This document shows positions 23,701 to 36,618 of a stretch of 64,000 bases of DNA, in pieces. This DNA comes from Nephromyces sp. MM_2019. Taxonomy: Eukaryota; Apicomplexa; Aconoidasida; Nephromycida. The position numbers and the translations under genes are program-made. The notes below the pieces were generated by a model. The model was not told the origin of the DNA. It searched no databases and saw only the letters and a list, made by a program, of their open reading frames with translations. Numbering within the stretch: position 1 is the stretch's first letter; the number at the start of each line of letters is the position of its first letter. The stretch is from NCBI GenBank assembly GCA_015657535.1, contig JADHZB010001685.1:1-64000 (forward strand). The letters are read 5' to 3'.

Positions 23701-26700
23701 CTGAAAGGCATAAATACAAAAAAAATTTCTTCTCTTTAAAATTGCATGCTTAGATTGTGAAAAATGTTTCAGGGAGTTCTTTATTTTTAGTATTACCCAT
23801 CAATGGGATAACTTTCAAAATTTTGCATTTTTTCACCGTTGAAACCTCTTAAGTAGGTCCTATGCTACAAGGTGACAAAAAATTCAATGAGACAAATTGC
23901 TAAAAGTAAAGCGCTCTGTTTTTGCTTGATTACTGCAAAATACTTGCTCCGTTGGGGCTAAATTAATGAAGTTCTTTCATTTGGTAATTTCAATTTTAAA
24001 AAACTGCGCCTTTAAACTTCATTGCTCCAATAATCTTAAAAAAAAGCGATATAGTGACTCTGGCAGACTAGTTTTACTACTTTAATAAAAAGATGTTTTA
24101 CTCAATATCAAAAAATCATTTATAAAAACACTAATTCCTTTTTTTCAATAAGCCTATTTGATTATACTACGGGCAATTTCAAAAGATTTTTTTTTTTTTA
24201 ACCAAAATTTGCTACCAAAAGCAATCTAATATGATAGTAGTAATACTGGTTTTTAGAGAAATGCTTCTAATCAATAGAATTCAAATATAAAAACATCCAA
24301 ACATACTATTTTCCGTACTTTTGGAGCATACGTAAAGAAAGCTAGAAATGCTAACCATTATAATTTAAAGCTCTCTGGCCGCACAGATACGAAAAAACTT
24401 GATCCAAATTTCTAATTGACTATAATTTAAGCAAAACATAACAGAAAGCTGTAATTTTTAGTTAAATCTAAACTTACAATATTGCTTTCTTTTGCAATTG
24501 GATTGGAAAGATTTTTATCTTGGGATTCAGTGGTACCGGCGCCTGCAGCACTAATTTCTTTCGTTTCAACTTCTCCAGTATCGTATATTTGGTTTATTTG
24601 AGGCAAGTTTGAAACTTCCATTTTTACACCCCCTTGCGCGGCAGACAAGTTTGCATCTCCATTTTTTAACGATGCCAAATTCGCCGGATAAATGTTTTTG
24701 CTTATATCTTCCGCGTATAATTGCAAGAATTGCCGTTGAATATCCTGAAATAAATAAAATTCGACAATGCAATATTTTTTCAAACAAATAAAAGCGCATC
24801 TAAATTGAAAGAGCTAAATATTTGGCTGTATATACACTAAATCAGTCATTAAATTTACTAGTTATAACACAAATTACTATAGTTTTTTGCAAAAATTTTA
24901 GCATTTGTATTAAAAAAGAATTTATGAATCTTTATCAGGCGCTAAAAGTTTAAAAATAGAGCTTTTTTCTTCAGAAAATGAATTTTAAATACTTTTTTTG
25001 TTATTTTTATGACTAAGTTATCGCCTGCTTTTCCTGATGGGATTTTGATATATTAATTCATTAAATAAGGCTATATACGTTATCTTTTATAGTTTTTTTC
25101 TATAAAGTGCTAAAAATGCTTAGAACTGTGGAAATGGAGTTTCAGAGGTTATTTTCATTGAGCAAATTATATAAGCTTATGTGTCAAATCAATGGTAGCG
25201 TTTTCTTGGGTGGTTCTTCATTATTTTTTTCTTTAAACATTATAGTATCAATGTGACTTAAAAGGCCTTTAGCATAGCATAAATACCAATCAAAATAAAA
25301 TTTTTTATATTTTACTCGTAATTTGGGTATTATTATATAAATTACAAGTAACAATGGGTTTTTGCTACAAACATACAACTTTTAAAGGATTAAAAGACTT
25401 GAGCACGCAACAATCTATTTGCAATAATCTGAGTGCATTATTGTAATTTGTGCAAAACGTGATATTTTAAATACAAGCCTACTGGTTAAATATGGAAGAC
25501 ACTTTTATACATTAATTGAAGTCTTAATATATGGCAATTTAAGCATGTAAAAGATTTGGATAAAATTTTTATTTTATTACACTACTTTACCAGAAAAAAA
25601 TGTGTAATATCTCCAAAACAATTGAAATTGTTTTTCAATTCTTTTAAAATCATATTCCATATTTTCATAATACCCAAAGTAAGCGAAAATTGCTTTTTTA
25701 AAAACAGATTTTTACTAGAAAAGCTTGTAGAAAATGCTTACACTGGCGATATTGGATTCATCCAACAGAATTGAATAAAGATTTTCAGTTGATGTCAATG
25801 TGTTTAGCAGCCTGATAAGTTTGATTTTTATATTTTAAAGGTTTTTAAACAGTCAAGGCTTTTTAATCTTCAAGTGCAAAAACATACGTTAAAGCTTTGA
25901 AATTTTGATAATTTTGAAAACTAAGTATTTTAATCAAAATTTATGCCATTAGAAGACACTGTGTGTTGCATAACTTTTTTTTTGAAAGAATCTCCTTCTG
26001 CTAATTTGAACATAGACAAAATCTTCGTGTGGTTCATCATTTATAAAGTGCGAGGTAATCTCGGTACCTTAAAAGCTGAAATTACTGATTGCTGCTCTAA
26101 CTTTACCTTTCTAGCAAGGAATCCAGTTGGCTTATTTTAAGGTAAATTTCAGTATTTCTACCAGGAATGCTGAGCTGTAGTGTGCTCAAAATGGCTTGAG
26201 ATTGTTTAACCATTGATATTAATTCCTCCACGGCAGTTGAAGTTTTTGCACCACCCTTTTTTGCTTGCAAACTCTCATTAATAACTTTTAATTTACGGGA
26301 TGTTCGCTGAAAATACATTTAACATTGCATATACAATCGCCTTCAATCCCATTAGAATAAAAATTCTATATTTTTGAAATTTAGCTCAAAGGTGAAAGCG
26401 TTAAATACGAATCTCTAGCATTTTTAGAATATTGGACAAATTTTTTTTTTGCTTACACTTTACCTTTAGCAACTTCAAATGAGAATTTTTTCCAGATAAA
26501 AAAGCTTTTCGGAAAATTCTTTTAATGGGTGTGCGTGCGTCTACAAATTTGTTGCTTACTTCGTCGTTAAAATGAGTTTTTGAGATTTTTTTACGCTTTT
26601 CATAAAAAAAAACAAGTTTTTCATCCGCTTTGAAAGCTTCTATAAAACTTCTGTTCTTCTACTTTAATTTGCTCAAGGACTTTTACTGCCATCAGATATA

Positions 26701-29700
26701 TTAGTACTGCCAAAATTTTAGCACAAAAAATAGCTCATTTGCATCATTTAAGTTGCTCATAGTATAATAATTGGTTTCTAACTTCGATTTTTTTATGAAA
26801 TGCAAAAATTTAAGGTTTAACTCATAGAAAAATACTCTCGAAGCCTTATAGCGTCTTCTTCTACTTCCTCTTCTTTTTCTTCCCAAAAAGCCTCTGTTTT
26901 CATCAAAATTTCAGTTTTCCCCTCCTCATCATCACTTCGTCTTCCTCTTCTTTTCAGACTAGGCGGTAAAAGTGTATAATTCATTTTAAGGAATAAAGTA
27001 AGAATTTGCGCCGATGAAAACTTTTTAATTTCATTATTAGTCTTTATTTATTACCAGCCAAGCCCAAAACATTGTTCTTTGCAAAATTTCTTGGCAATAG
27101 CGGCCAAAGTAGGCAATGGCTCCAATACTGAATGCTAGAAACGTTAGTAGAAAGCTGCAAAGAACAAGTTTGGGAGGGTTTTTAGAGCTTATACCTTTGG
27201 AAACGATTACTCCTTATAAGCTTTTTAAACGCTAAATAGATCAAATTATGAAGCTACAGTTTTTCTTTTGTTAAATGTAGTAAAATTCAAAAGCATCAAA
27301 AATTGACCAGCCTTCTTCAGGGGAAAATTACTGCTTCCTGATGTTTTTGAAGCTAATTTTTGTTACTTAATACACCATATTTTTTATTTTTCTCTTATTT
27401 TTTCTTCTCTGAGCTCTCTTTTACTTATACCTACTTGTTTGAAATATTTCCTTGGCGCTGAAGCACTACTGCAACAGCAAAATAGGGTACCATATTCATT
27501 AATGGAAGATAAATATGGACGCTCCAGGTTATCGCGGTCCTAAATTCAGAAAAAGATTATTTTGGAGAAACTGTTTTTGTTTATGTAGCAGTCATCAAAT
27601 TTTTAAATCAATTTTAATGCAAAAATACAACAATTTTACGATAAATATAATATCAAAATCATCCGAAATTCAGCTAATTTTGATACTTGAGGCAGTCATT
27701 AGAAAAAATCTTCTAATTAATCTTTCAAGCAGCTAAAAACTTTCTTTTAAAGATAAAATCTGTTTTTATATTAAAGCCTCATAGTAGTTTTATTTTATAA
27801 CTTTAACATAAAAATTTGACGTCTTAAAATTGAACACTTTTGTATTTCACCTTGAAGGTAGAGCCATGTTGAGTAAGAGAGTAGGCAGATAGGTTATAGC
27901 TACGACTGTAAGCTTTAGAACATCAGTAATCGTTTGAAGCCGAACATCAGCGAATGCTAAAGTGATCTCTCTTCCCGATAATATAGCTTCCGCAACTGGG
28001 ACCGGGTCTTCTACAATTTTTTGCGAAGTATAGAAAGCAAACGCGGTTGTCCACGCTTGAAACAAAGTTGTATACTGTAAAAAAAAAAAAGCTTTTACCC
28101 TTTGACAAAAAGATTAAATTTCATTAGATATCCGCCTTCAAAAATGGGCTTGAAGGAAAAGCAATCTTATCGATGTAATTTTTATTAACCACTTCTAGAG
28201 CTGTATCAACTTTCATAAAAACCGTTCATCACAACAAAATTTATAAACTTGATTTGGAAAAATTTTCCTAATCTAAAAAAAAAGCAGAGGCATATAGATT
28301 TACTAAGCGGCATCTTTTTAAATAATTCTGCTGGCTATTTTGTCTTGTAAACTAGCTTAGTAACTCGAACATTTTTCCTCAAAGATAGTAGCTAAATCAC
28401 AAACTTTCAGCTGCGGTAATTCAAGCTCCAATAGGGTATACTAAATTTTTTGCAGTTGAACTCGTAATTGGATTTCTATAGTTTTAAGTTTCATCTTTTT
28501 TCTTTGAAAAAACTAAAATTAAATAAAAAATATGGCAGAATGTAAATTTCAACTTACTGCAAGAATGTCAATAATGATTATCACTTCCAGCCAAGGCTGT
28601 AGTATTTTCCAATAGCTGAATCCCCAGAGCATAATACGTGTGGCAACATAGGAAGCAACCATGGCATGATATAGATGTATCAATAGTAAATTGTCTGAAA
28701 CTCCGGAAGTAACAAATAAATTGGGCAAGCTAATCCAGCATCCTACTCCGCCAATCAATAAAACTAGACTATAAATCCATAGTCTTGATGTTAAAAGTTT
28801 TTGGGCCCCTTCCTGAAATTCTTTTTCAATTTGTGGATCTTTAAACTTTAAGGGAAAAAACTTGAATGGTACCTCTCCTAAAGTTTGGCTTCCTGGAGAA
28901 ATAGAAAATTCAGGAATTTTTTATACAAGAAGAAGCCTACTTTTCTCAAACATTCTTATATAAAGCAGATTTTATTTGGTTTTGCTTGGCTATTTTTTCA
29001 GAGAGGCCTGAACCAAATGGATCCCTGTTTCATGCTTGTAAATTCTTGTATTTTTTATTTTTTTGTGGATTTTTTTTCAACCGTATAACCTTGGTTAAAA
29101 TTCTTAATAAAAACCAAAAATTCCTGTAAATGCAAGTGCTTATACACACAGTAGTATAAATTCCTGCAAGAGGACACATACGTACACACAAGGCGTAAAA
29201 ATTGCTCTATAAATGTAAAACCTCGTTATATTAAAGTTCCTATTAATTAGTATCTTCTTGACCATAATTTTCCATGATGCCTCTTCATAATCAATGGATT
29301 CTTTTTATTCTTAAACAATTACAATATAATAAAAGATTTTTTTATTTCTGACTAAGGCACACGATTATAGCTTAGCTCACCTTTGCGCACTAATAAAAAA
29401 AAATTATTTTCAGGAATCAAGTATAAATTTCGATGTAGCACAATACTACAGCGCGTAAAAAAAAGCTGAGAATGTAGTATTTTACGTACAAAAATTAAAA
29501 ATTCAGGCGGCAAAAACTTTGAATTTTTGTATGCATTTTGAATATATATTCAAGAGATTGAGAAAATATATATGCCAAGTATATTTTTTAAGAAATTGTG
29601 TGCCTTTCTCATTTCTTTGGGAAAAATTTAAAACAGAATGGCACTCGCCTTGCCGCACGTATTTTTTACCGAGTGTAGCTGTTGCAAGTAGTTCTGAAGA

Positions 29701-30806
29701 TTCTATAACCCCTGTTGAAGCTATTGCAACCACTCAACAAAGATATTCATTTTATAAAATTATACATTTCCGCTAATGGTACCCTTTTACTTATTAAGTT
29801 CAGCGTTAGTTACAGGCTTAGTTAAACTGATGGTACGCTTGTAAGTTCAGCGTTCTCCCAGTATTTTCTTTGCTACCCAGAAGTAGTAATCTATACACAA
29901 AATCCCTGACCATGGTGCTATTTTTGAAATAATTACCTTGCCTATTATCCGCGCTTGAAAAGTAACTTCTATTGCTTGAATACTCTTCCTCGGTATAAAA
30001 CTCTAAGTCTTTTACAAAAAATTTACTCACTGAACTCTTTATGTAACCCCAGCAATTATCATATGTTTGGCTGTGCACTCCGGTATGCACTTCCATAATT
30101 CCGGAAAACGCAGACAGGGATGTCCTTGTGTCATCGTGATTAGTGCCCCCTAAAATATTACTTGATTGATGAGTCAGCGCAGAAGATTCTGTAAATATTA
30201 AAAATAATTAAGAAATAATGCCTCAAAAAGCTTTTTTGGCCCATATTTTTTCATTTTTTAAGACGTTCAAATTTAAATTTCTAAAATTTTTTCACTATCG
30301 CATTTTATTTCTTTATTTTGGCGCTCAAAATGCCAAATGCTCTTGTGAATTTTGCATTTTTAATTAAAATGCAATAAAATTGAAGTTGAACTTCAACTGC
30401 AATAAAGTTAAACTTTCGATTATGACTCTAGTATTAATTACGCTCTTTAAGCGGGCTCAATAAGACATTATTAACAACACTGCTGTGCTTAATGTTAAAG
30501 CAACCGCACATCCACACACGCACACACGGACACAAAGCTGAAGCTACAACAGGGTTCAAATTAATAATGTGCTTGGAATGGATTATGTAAAAATATTACG
30601 TTACCCCTAGCAAATTTGTTAGCATCTTCTTTTGAGGCTGCAGCGGCAGCCATCGAATTCTTTTTTTTCAAAGCTTCTGGGTTACTCGGTAAAGCATTTT
30701 CTTCAGTTGGGATACTAACTGTGTTGTCATTCAATTCTTTCGCAATTACCGGATTCTGAGGAAATGTGGTGAAACTCAATAAAATTATTATGAATAATTT
30801 TTGCAT
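17783..30806 (-). CDS. membrane-anchored 3',5'-cyclic-nucleotide phosphodiesterase (19 exons)
   Basis: Exons, 5' to 3': 30806-30605, 30188-29877, 29720-29670, 28892-28558, 28074-27851, 27154-27055, 27020-26822, 26639-26464, 26306-26107, 25811-25742, 24744-24478, 23700-23482, 23005-22956, 22687-22511, 21531-21495, 20789-20703, 19973-19812, 18878-18724, 18014-17783. All phases match; total 3255 nt, about 1084 residues. The N-terminus has a signal-like stretch (MQKLFIIILLSF), a polar Ser/Asn/Glu-rich region, then about five membrane helices (residues about 225-400). The C-terminal PDEase_I domain is complete: NPYHNTVHA, ALCHDMGHPG (HD pair), ILSTDMKHHFE, KGADLGHGT (metal Asp), EWSLRVIQEFYEQ, GDEEMRRG and the invariant Gln in AKSQCGF. 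Expected role: membrane hydrolysis of cGMP and/or cAMP; specificity cannot be read. Least certain: the 5' end of exon 3, the exon 6/7 junction (a 34-nt intron) and a weak GTTAAA donor after exon 7. Introns are very AT-rich. Confidence 0.88.
27021..27054 (-). other. putative 34-nt intron in the phosphodiesterase gene
   Basis: The transmembrane exon ending at 27055 and the coding stretch starting at 27020 are both open and phase-compatible, and the 34 bases between contain in-frame stops. The interval starts GTAATA, contains ACTAAT (branch-point-like) and ends AAAAAG. All other introns in this gene are above 150 nt. A misplaced boundary or an assembly error is an alternative. Confidence 0.4.
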
Positions 30807-33800
30807 TAGGCCTTTAACCCGGTGTAACGTCACTGAGAAGCATACTAAATTAAGTTCTAGCTTGCCTATTTCACCATTTTAATAGCTTTAGTGCAAGCAT
30901 TATAGTACTAAAAAATTTTCATACACTTGCTAAGGAACAAAAAATTGCACCTAACAAAAAGTTTTGCACTAAATTTTCAAAGAGAAGTCCTAAACTCTTT
31001 TGAATCAATATGTGTGAAATTACATTCTTAATCATTATTTTAAATAAATTTATACCTAAAAACATAAATTGACGTGTACTATACTAGAAATAAAAAGGGA
31101 CCAAATGAAAATAACCCTTGCACTCCACCTTGATACAAAATTTAATGAAAGGTTTAAAACTTGGCGTATTATATGCTTCTCGTCATGAGTGAAGTCCTTA
31201 TTTTATAATTTTAAGTGCATGATTAATGCTGGAGTTTAATATATAAATTAGCATATGGATGGCAATTTTATACTGAAACTTTCAAAGCTTTAAAATAATT
31301 CTGAAACGAATGTGAAATTACGAAAATTCCACTTTTTGCTATTGCTTTTACATTTTGACCTTTTTCTGCGTGTTTGCTTCATTTAATTATTACCATTTTT
31401 TTTGTTTCCACTGCGTTACAAAATCCAATTTTTCAGGTAAAAAATTTTAGCCAATAATTATACTCATTTTTTTGTATATTTTCTTGCATCATTACATAGA
31501 AAGCTGTTAATTTTCGGCTTTGAAACGCAATTTTTTTGTTAAGTAGTGAGCCTCAAAATTGGCTTTCAATTTTGACCTAATTTTCAATAATTGCATGCAA
31601 ATGAACAAAAAATATGAGTAAATAGTATTTTTTTACTAAAAATTTGTAAGCTGCTGCAGCTACAATTAATTTTTTTCCTCATCAAGCCGCTTTTGTAGAT
31701 AATTAAATACAAAATTACATTGCCAGTTTTATTCATGCAGTACCTGAGAAGAACCACTCATGATGTGAGTATTACATTGATAAATTTTTCAAATAGTTTT
31801 TTCCTTTTCAGTATACGGCGGCAGTAATCAAATTGCTTCTTTCAAGCATCCTCCTTCCTGCAAAGCGTTAAAAAATTTGCATTTTTTTGACGAGAATAAT
31901 TATTATATGATTCTATAAATACTGATTTATTCAAATTTATCGAGCTAAACTGTTTTTGATGCCATAAAGCTCAAGTAGCAGAAGCAAAATACCAAAGTTC
32001 TACTCAGCAGGTTGAAACAGCACTGACTTGAGGGCATCCATTGTTGATCTTCCTACTGACAGCTTTTCAAGAAAAGTTGTTAAAGACTAAGCAGGATGAT
32101 CGCAAGATATCATTTTATGTGTAACATAAGAAACCCAAGATGCTCCTTGCAAGCTTTTTCCTTATTAAAGCAACGTTGAGGAGGCTGTAATTATGTTCTC
32201 AAAATTAAAAAATAGCACTTTCAAATGTAATATAAAGTTTTGAATATGTAAAACAAGAATAAAATCATGATAAAGCTTTGAAATATCGTACTAGTAACGC
32301 TAATATAATTTTTGTGTTGCCTGATGTAAAAAAAAGTGAGAAAAAAACGTAATTACAACTTTTCAACATTTTTTATGATCGAAAAAGTTTAATTAATTCG
32401 TTTATGTTCTAACAGCAACCTTGTTATATACTTTTTACCTGTTTTCAAAGTCCTAAAATAACAGAAAATATTTCGATGACAATAGACTATAAAGTAAAGC
32501 TACAAAAAAGTGATGTATCATTCAGAAGCAATAGTGGCTAAATATTCACCTAAAACTGCTCATCACAAACAGTTTTGAAACGCTATTTTGGATATATTCG
32601 TGTTTATTCTCCTATATTGTCACGTTGGAAAAAAATTTCTCATTCATAGCAAGCATATCCGAGGTGGAGGAGGAGAGCAAACACTTTGCAAAGAGTGACC
32701 TCTTTAAGCTGTTTAAGTTACAGAACCTTCCTGGTTCAATACTACTTTTCCTGGTAGAAATAATTTCATGAAAAAATTTTTCCATGCTAAGTATTCTTGA
32801 GCAAGCTTGCGGTTTCAATACTCAAGGCGATATTTAGTATTTTTCACTTTAGACACTAACCTTCATACTTTTTTACCATTATAACAGCTAAGTCTATATT
32901 AAGATAGTTTAGATTCTTCAAGAAAGCTATATATTTTTTATTAGCCTTGCAGCAAGAAAAGTTCTTCCTATCAAGAGTAACACTTCTGGCTTTACCACAC
33001 TGAGAATTCTAGGTTAGCTCCTATTTAACCACATCTACGGTATATTAAATTTGCTTAGTTCGACCTCCTGCATGCATGAATGAATTACAAATGAACTATT
33101 GCCACTGACCTAACGAAGTCTGAAAATTCTTAAGTTCATAGCATGCTCATAAAACATCTATTTCAGAAGATAAAAACATAAAAGCACAGGGTCGCTAGCT
33201 ATGACTTGACTTTATCCACTATTTCAGTATATTTTCTACTCCAGGAATGACAAGATTGTGCTATTTTGTTTTATAAATGCAGGATTACTGGAAGTGCTTT
33301 ATGCTGAAATATTTGAAAATATACACTTTAATTTTTCTACAATCTTTGATGAAAAAGCTAAAGTTTTTATTTGAAAATACGTTAATATCTTAGAAGAAGT
33401 CGGTTTCAAATGAAATGAACCTATTAAGGTAAAAAGCGTGTCAACCCAAATTTTTTTTCACTTTTTTCTATCATGTTTCATGTACTTTACGTAAATGCTA
33501 CGGATTAAAGATTACTTTCTTCTGAATAGAACTTTTTTGCTAGGAAGACCGTTCCTGCCAGCCAGCAGGTATGTTTAAACCTATTGGGCTTTGTTCACAA
33601 TATCTCGCTGTCTTAGTAGAAGGGAAATTTACATTTTCCCTGCACTTTGCTAAAATGAGCTAGAGTTATTGGACAGCATATCCTCATTTTCTAACTACTT
33701 CGCGTGCATGGCACTATGTGCTTCTCTAATTTTATTCCTGTTTTTTCCTGATATAAAAAGTGAATATTCTAGGATAATTTTAAAGATTGTGTTTAAAACA

Positions 33801-34746
33801 GTGATTTTCGGAACTTCAAAAAGTTAAATGGGGCTACTACTTACTAGCACTATTATTCACACTTGCTGCATTATAACGTGACGACAACTTTTACGCAGAA
33901 AAAAGATTAAGTCATTCTGTTAAGTGTTCATTTACACGTCAATTCTTGACTTCAATGCTTCTAATTTTTTCATTGCTACTGACCTCCAGTTTTTTTTGTT
34001 TTGAAATCTAGGGTAAGAACAAGGGAAATACTGTTGGCAAGCCATTGGTAAGCTTTACGATGAAACCGAGCAACTTGGCTTAGCAGCAATTCATAAATTA
34101 CCCTAGTCAGATGTTTTCCATGAACTGTTGATTTATCCAAAAAAGTATAATCCGCAGCTCAACGTTACTTTTCATACTTGTATCAAGCTTCGAGACCAAT
34201 GCAAATTTAGTACCAAAACGAAATAAAGATGATGTGATTTGCCTCATGGAGCTTCTTCTAGTACAGTTCCTTCGTAATTCTCAGCTTAATTCAAAATATC
34301 GCCCAACTCTACTGAGAAAAATGTTCACTAACTCCATGTTACGATTGATTTTACTAGTAGACGTAGCTATGTATTAATGCACTGTAGTAGTGCGCACTTA
34401 CAACGTAATTCATGCTTATAGTCTTCCATGAAGTTACGATGCATTCATTTGATTCTAAGTGATGCAGCAGCATGCCAAATATAATACCTGGAAAATGACT
34501 GCACATTTCATAAGTAGCTTGAAAACATTGAGCCTTAGAGGGTATACGGATTTACCATTATCAAAAATCGCTGCTCCACCAACTTCCAAAATTAACTTTA
34601 GTTTTATTCTTCATTTTTTAAAGGGAATCCTTAATCGCCCTGTGTACTCATCCGGAAAAGCTTATTTAAGCACGCTCAACCGATATGTTGTTTTTAGCAG
34701 CCGGGGAATATTTCATGTAGGAGGAAGACTGTTTATTACGCTACAC
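30807..34746. other. AT-rich DNA, no gene recognised
   Basis: Long A and T runs and very few GT/CA repeats. The part next to 30806 should hold the phosphodiesterase promoter and 5' UTR, possibly a 5' non-coding exon. A short frame at 32612-32818 (-) has no motif. At 34459-34890 (+) an uninterrupted 143-codon frame overlaps a minus-strand candidate exon and matches no family known to me. Confidence 0.4.
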
Positions 34747-35754
34747 CTTGCTACTTGCTTTGCGATGCCCTTAAATCGATATTGCTCTCTGTTTTTAGCC
34801 GGTCTGCTCTCTACCTTGGAGCTTGAAAATATTTTAACCTCACTGGCCAATTTTATTCGGTTACAAGGAGCTATCGCGTCACTGCGTTAATTGGCCATAT
34901 AATTGCCTAAAGCAGCTAAAGTATTGCTACTAGCTTATGCTTGTGTGTATTGTACAGTCAGACTTGGATAAACAGCATTCCTGCAATTTTTTTAATTACC
35001 ATGCCGCAGTAATGTACTCTACGTGTGAAATTGGCCCGAATACCATAATTGCTCTTGCTATAGCGAAAAAGATACCCAAAAGTCCAACAGCTTTCAGAAG
35101 GAAAGGCCAATCGGATAAATTCTTGCCTTTCCGAAATAATTGGTGCTCACTGCAATGTTTATATAACAGTGCGACAAAGCTCTCATTCTCCATAAAGCTG
35201 CCATCCACGCTGTGTTCCGCTGCACGTGTTTCCCGCTGACTCCCTTGCTGGCGAGTATCCTTTCCGAAAGTTGCCTGCGTATTAGCAGAGGGGCTCCATT
35301 ACAAGAGTTTCCAGGTGGTACCGCAGATTTATATTTATCAGTACTTCCATGCAAAAGGGGCTGCAAACTCATGGAATGCTGAGAGAATTCAACTGCGGCA
35401 CTGCTCTGCCGTATGAACTGGGGTCCCACTTGAGGCAGTTTCTTTGTGGCATGATAAAGCTAGTATCTTTTCAAGGAGCACTTTTAGTATTCAAGCAGGG
35501 CTCGAGCAGCAAGATCTATCTATCCGTCTATATATAGGATAATAGTCTTATTGCGATAAGGACAAAGGACCAAAAAAATTTTTTGCTCAACCAACATGAA
35601 GTACGATGTTCCGTGCTTTTCCCTTTAATAGCTGGGCTAGGACCTGCAAATACATGTACTCATATAAATGGGCAGCTCCGCAGCTTTTCCTGGTACGAAA
35701 GATCTTAGTAGGGGCAGTGACAAGTTTTTCATTGTTAATTAAGGTATTAGCCAT
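34747..35754 (-). CDS. tentative membrane protein, 5' part (4 exons)
   Basis: Phase-compatible minus-strand exons: 35754-35605 (ATG), 35459-35322, 35274-35000 and a less certain 34881-34747. The first encodes MANTLINNEKLVTAPTKIF and a short helical stretch. The third contains SFVALLYKHCSEHQLFRKG followed by a hydrophobic segment (FLLKAVGLLGIFFAIARAIM) that would be a membrane helix, ending at a clear GTAATT donor. The intron before exon 3 would be only 47 nt. No family recognised and no 3' end found. Overlapping plus-strand frames make this uncertain. Confidence 0.3.
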
Positions 35755-35811
35755 TTAGGCAGGAGCAATGATATCTTCCGAAGGTAAAAAGAATATTCTT
35801 GAGGATAAAGA

Positions 35812-36618
35812 ATGATTGCACTTAAGTTTTCGCGGCTTTCAGTAGGATCTGTAAGCTCGCTTTGCAGTAAGCAGCATGCCCTACGTTGTGCTATTCATCA
35901 AGTGTTTATGCCCATGTATAAGTCTACAAAGGCTGCCAATTTTTTTATATTGAAGAGACGTCGAAGTCATGGCGGCCGGTACTCGGTGCTGCCTCACGAA
36001 GTTTGGCAGGTTACGCCAGGCTATACCAAAAAATTAGTATGCTTCCAAGGCACTGCAAAATCACTAGCGACAAGAGGACTTAGCTAACTAATTCTATGCT
36101 TTTTCTAGGCAGGCCTTACGCCGCCATCAGTACGCCGGGGTGGGTGGCTAGCCCGTGAAGAAATTACCAGGTATACGGCATGGGCAGGAGTCTCAGCATA
36201 TCATAAAGGTATAGAGCTACTCATATACACAGAATGCCTGGCAGAGCGTTCGCCCTGGCTGGTTCCATCTTTTTACGCTTGAATGTAATCTATAATCCGC
36301 CAGCTTGGAGTGGAGCCCCTTGAACCTTTTCTAGTTTTTGTAAAAGACCTGGTTCTTAGCTTTTAGGCAGCTACGTGACAAAGCCAACTGCTGCGCTCAT
36401 CTTAGCTTTTTCTGGGCTTTAAAATGCCAGAGTGGAGTCAATACCGCCATGGAATACAGTATTTATTGCTTAGAAACCTCGAAAACCGAAGCGCTTACCT
36501 ATGGAAAGTCTGTTGTGATACTACTGTTCAGCAAGTTACATCGAATACCATCGATAACAGTGACTTTTCTATAGATTTTGCCACGAATAAACACATCCTG
36601 CCTGCAAAACCAGAATAG
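35812..36618 (+). CDS. unidentified basic protein, possibly mitochondrial (3 exons)
   Basis: Exons 35812-36036, 36109-36208 and 36431-36618 (TAG) join in phase to a protein of 170 residues. The N-terminus is rich in Arg, Lys, Ser and hydrophobic residues with no acidic residue over the first 45 positions (MIALKFSRLSVGSVSSL...), like a mitochondrial presequence. It is followed by a very basic segment, FFILKRRRSHGGRYSVLPHE. The middle exon has VRRGGWLAREEITRYTAW and the last EWSQYRHGIQYLLLRNLENR. A small organellar ribosomal or respiratory-complex subunit would fit the composition, but no family signature was recognised. Introns are 72 and 222 nt. Its start lies 57 bases from the divergent tentative gene start at 35754. 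Confidence 0.45.

Noticed and set aside
34459..34890. 143-codon plus-strand open frame
   Set aside because: No recognised family, no splice partners, and it overlaps a minus-strand exon candidate. Kept only as a note in the region entry.
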